Shown: one piece after another, positions 13,451 through 13,538 of the stretch
How the letters are laid out: every line of letters begins with the position of its first letter
Numbering within the stretch: position 1 is the first letter of the stretch
Assembly: GCF_001280015.1 (NCBI RefSeq)
Contig: NZ_LGDV01000256.1
Span: forward strand, 1 to 13,538
Length of the DNA: 13,538 nucleotides
Direction of reading: 5' to 3'
DNA from: Streptomyces sp. MMG1121
GTDB lineage: Bacteria; Actinomycetota; Actinomycetes; Streptomycetales; Streptomycetaceae
Program-made: the position numbers and the translations under genes
Notes under the pieces: model-generated
Told to the model about the DNA's origin: nothing
Database searches by the model: none
The model's input: only the letters and a program-made list of their open reading frames with translations

Positions 13451-13538
13451 ATGAGCGAGCGCAACAAGTTCCTGGAGCCGGTCACCCGTGAGAACACCGC
13501 CGTGGTGCTGGTCGACCACCAGGTGGGTCTTCTGTCCG
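13451..13538 (+). CDS. Isochorismatase-like (YcaC-type) cysteine hydrolase, 5' part only
   Basis: Twenty-nine codons are present before the window ends. ATG 13451 has GGAG at 13441-13444, 6 bases upstream. The N-terminus reads MSERNKFLEPVTRENTAVVL then VDHQVGLLS. The AVVLVDHQVGLLS strand carries the catalytic Asp (residue 22) of the isochorismatase-like fold, and DHQxGLLS is the form seen in YcaC-type hydrolases. The catalytic Cys and Lys lie beyond the window, so the activity cannot be judged. It has its own operator-like promoter region and is separated from the amidohydrolase by a LysR stub. Confidence 0.8.
   Translation, partial: MSERNKFLEPVTRENTAVVLVDHQVGLLS

Overview
The window is high-GC actinobacterial DNA, most likely from Streptomyces or a close relative. 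The evidence is strong third-position G/C bias, GTG starts, GGAG/GAGGAG ribosome binding sites, and protein types typical of that genus (GlxA-type AraC regulators, Lrp/AsnC regulators, a lamin-tail-domain remnant). I saw no rRNA, tRNA, CRISPR array or intact mobile element. The layout, with decayed genes followed by small regulator-plus-enzyme modules, looks like an accessory or chromosome-arm region. That placement is inference.

Positions 1-2290 are a gene graveyard. No intact gene is recognisable, but three minus-strand remnants can be read through frameshifts: a lamin-tail-domain protein (about 203-629), a class I SAM-dependent methyltransferase with at least two frameshifts (about 1200-1893), and a tyrosine-recombinase/integrase fragment (about 1960-2207).

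Positions 2291-6330 hold the first module. A GlxA-family regulator (minus) is divergent from three co-directional hydrolase genes: an alpha/beta hydrolase, an HD-domain protein resembling the cyanamide-hydratase group fused to a SnoaL/NTF2-like domain, and a metallo-beta-lactamase-fold hydrolase. A perfect 7-bp inverted repeat overlaps the GlxA start codon and is a good operator candidate.

Positions 6421-8975 hold the second module. A double-length Lrp/AsnC regulator (two HTH and two ligand-type modules) is divergent from a type-B carboxylesterase, with a perfect 8-bp inverted repeat just before the esterase RBS. A broken PhzF-family gene (about 9202-9880) follows.

Positions 9951-13094 hold the third module. 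A normal-length Lrp/AsnC regulator is divergent from a cystathionine gamma-synthase/methionine gamma-lyase-type PLP enzyme and a TrzA/AtzA-type amidohydrolase. A perfect 7-bp inverted repeat (GCAATTT-N7-AAATTGC) lies between them.

The right end (13095-13538) carries a LysR C-terminal stub, a cluster of inverted repeats, and the first 29 codons of an isochorismatase-like (YcaC-type) cysteine hydrolase cut by the window edge. Overall the intact part reads as a catabolic or detoxification island: several hydrolases and a C-S/C-N-acting PLP enzyme, each with its own divergent regulator. Substrates cannot be read from the sequence.
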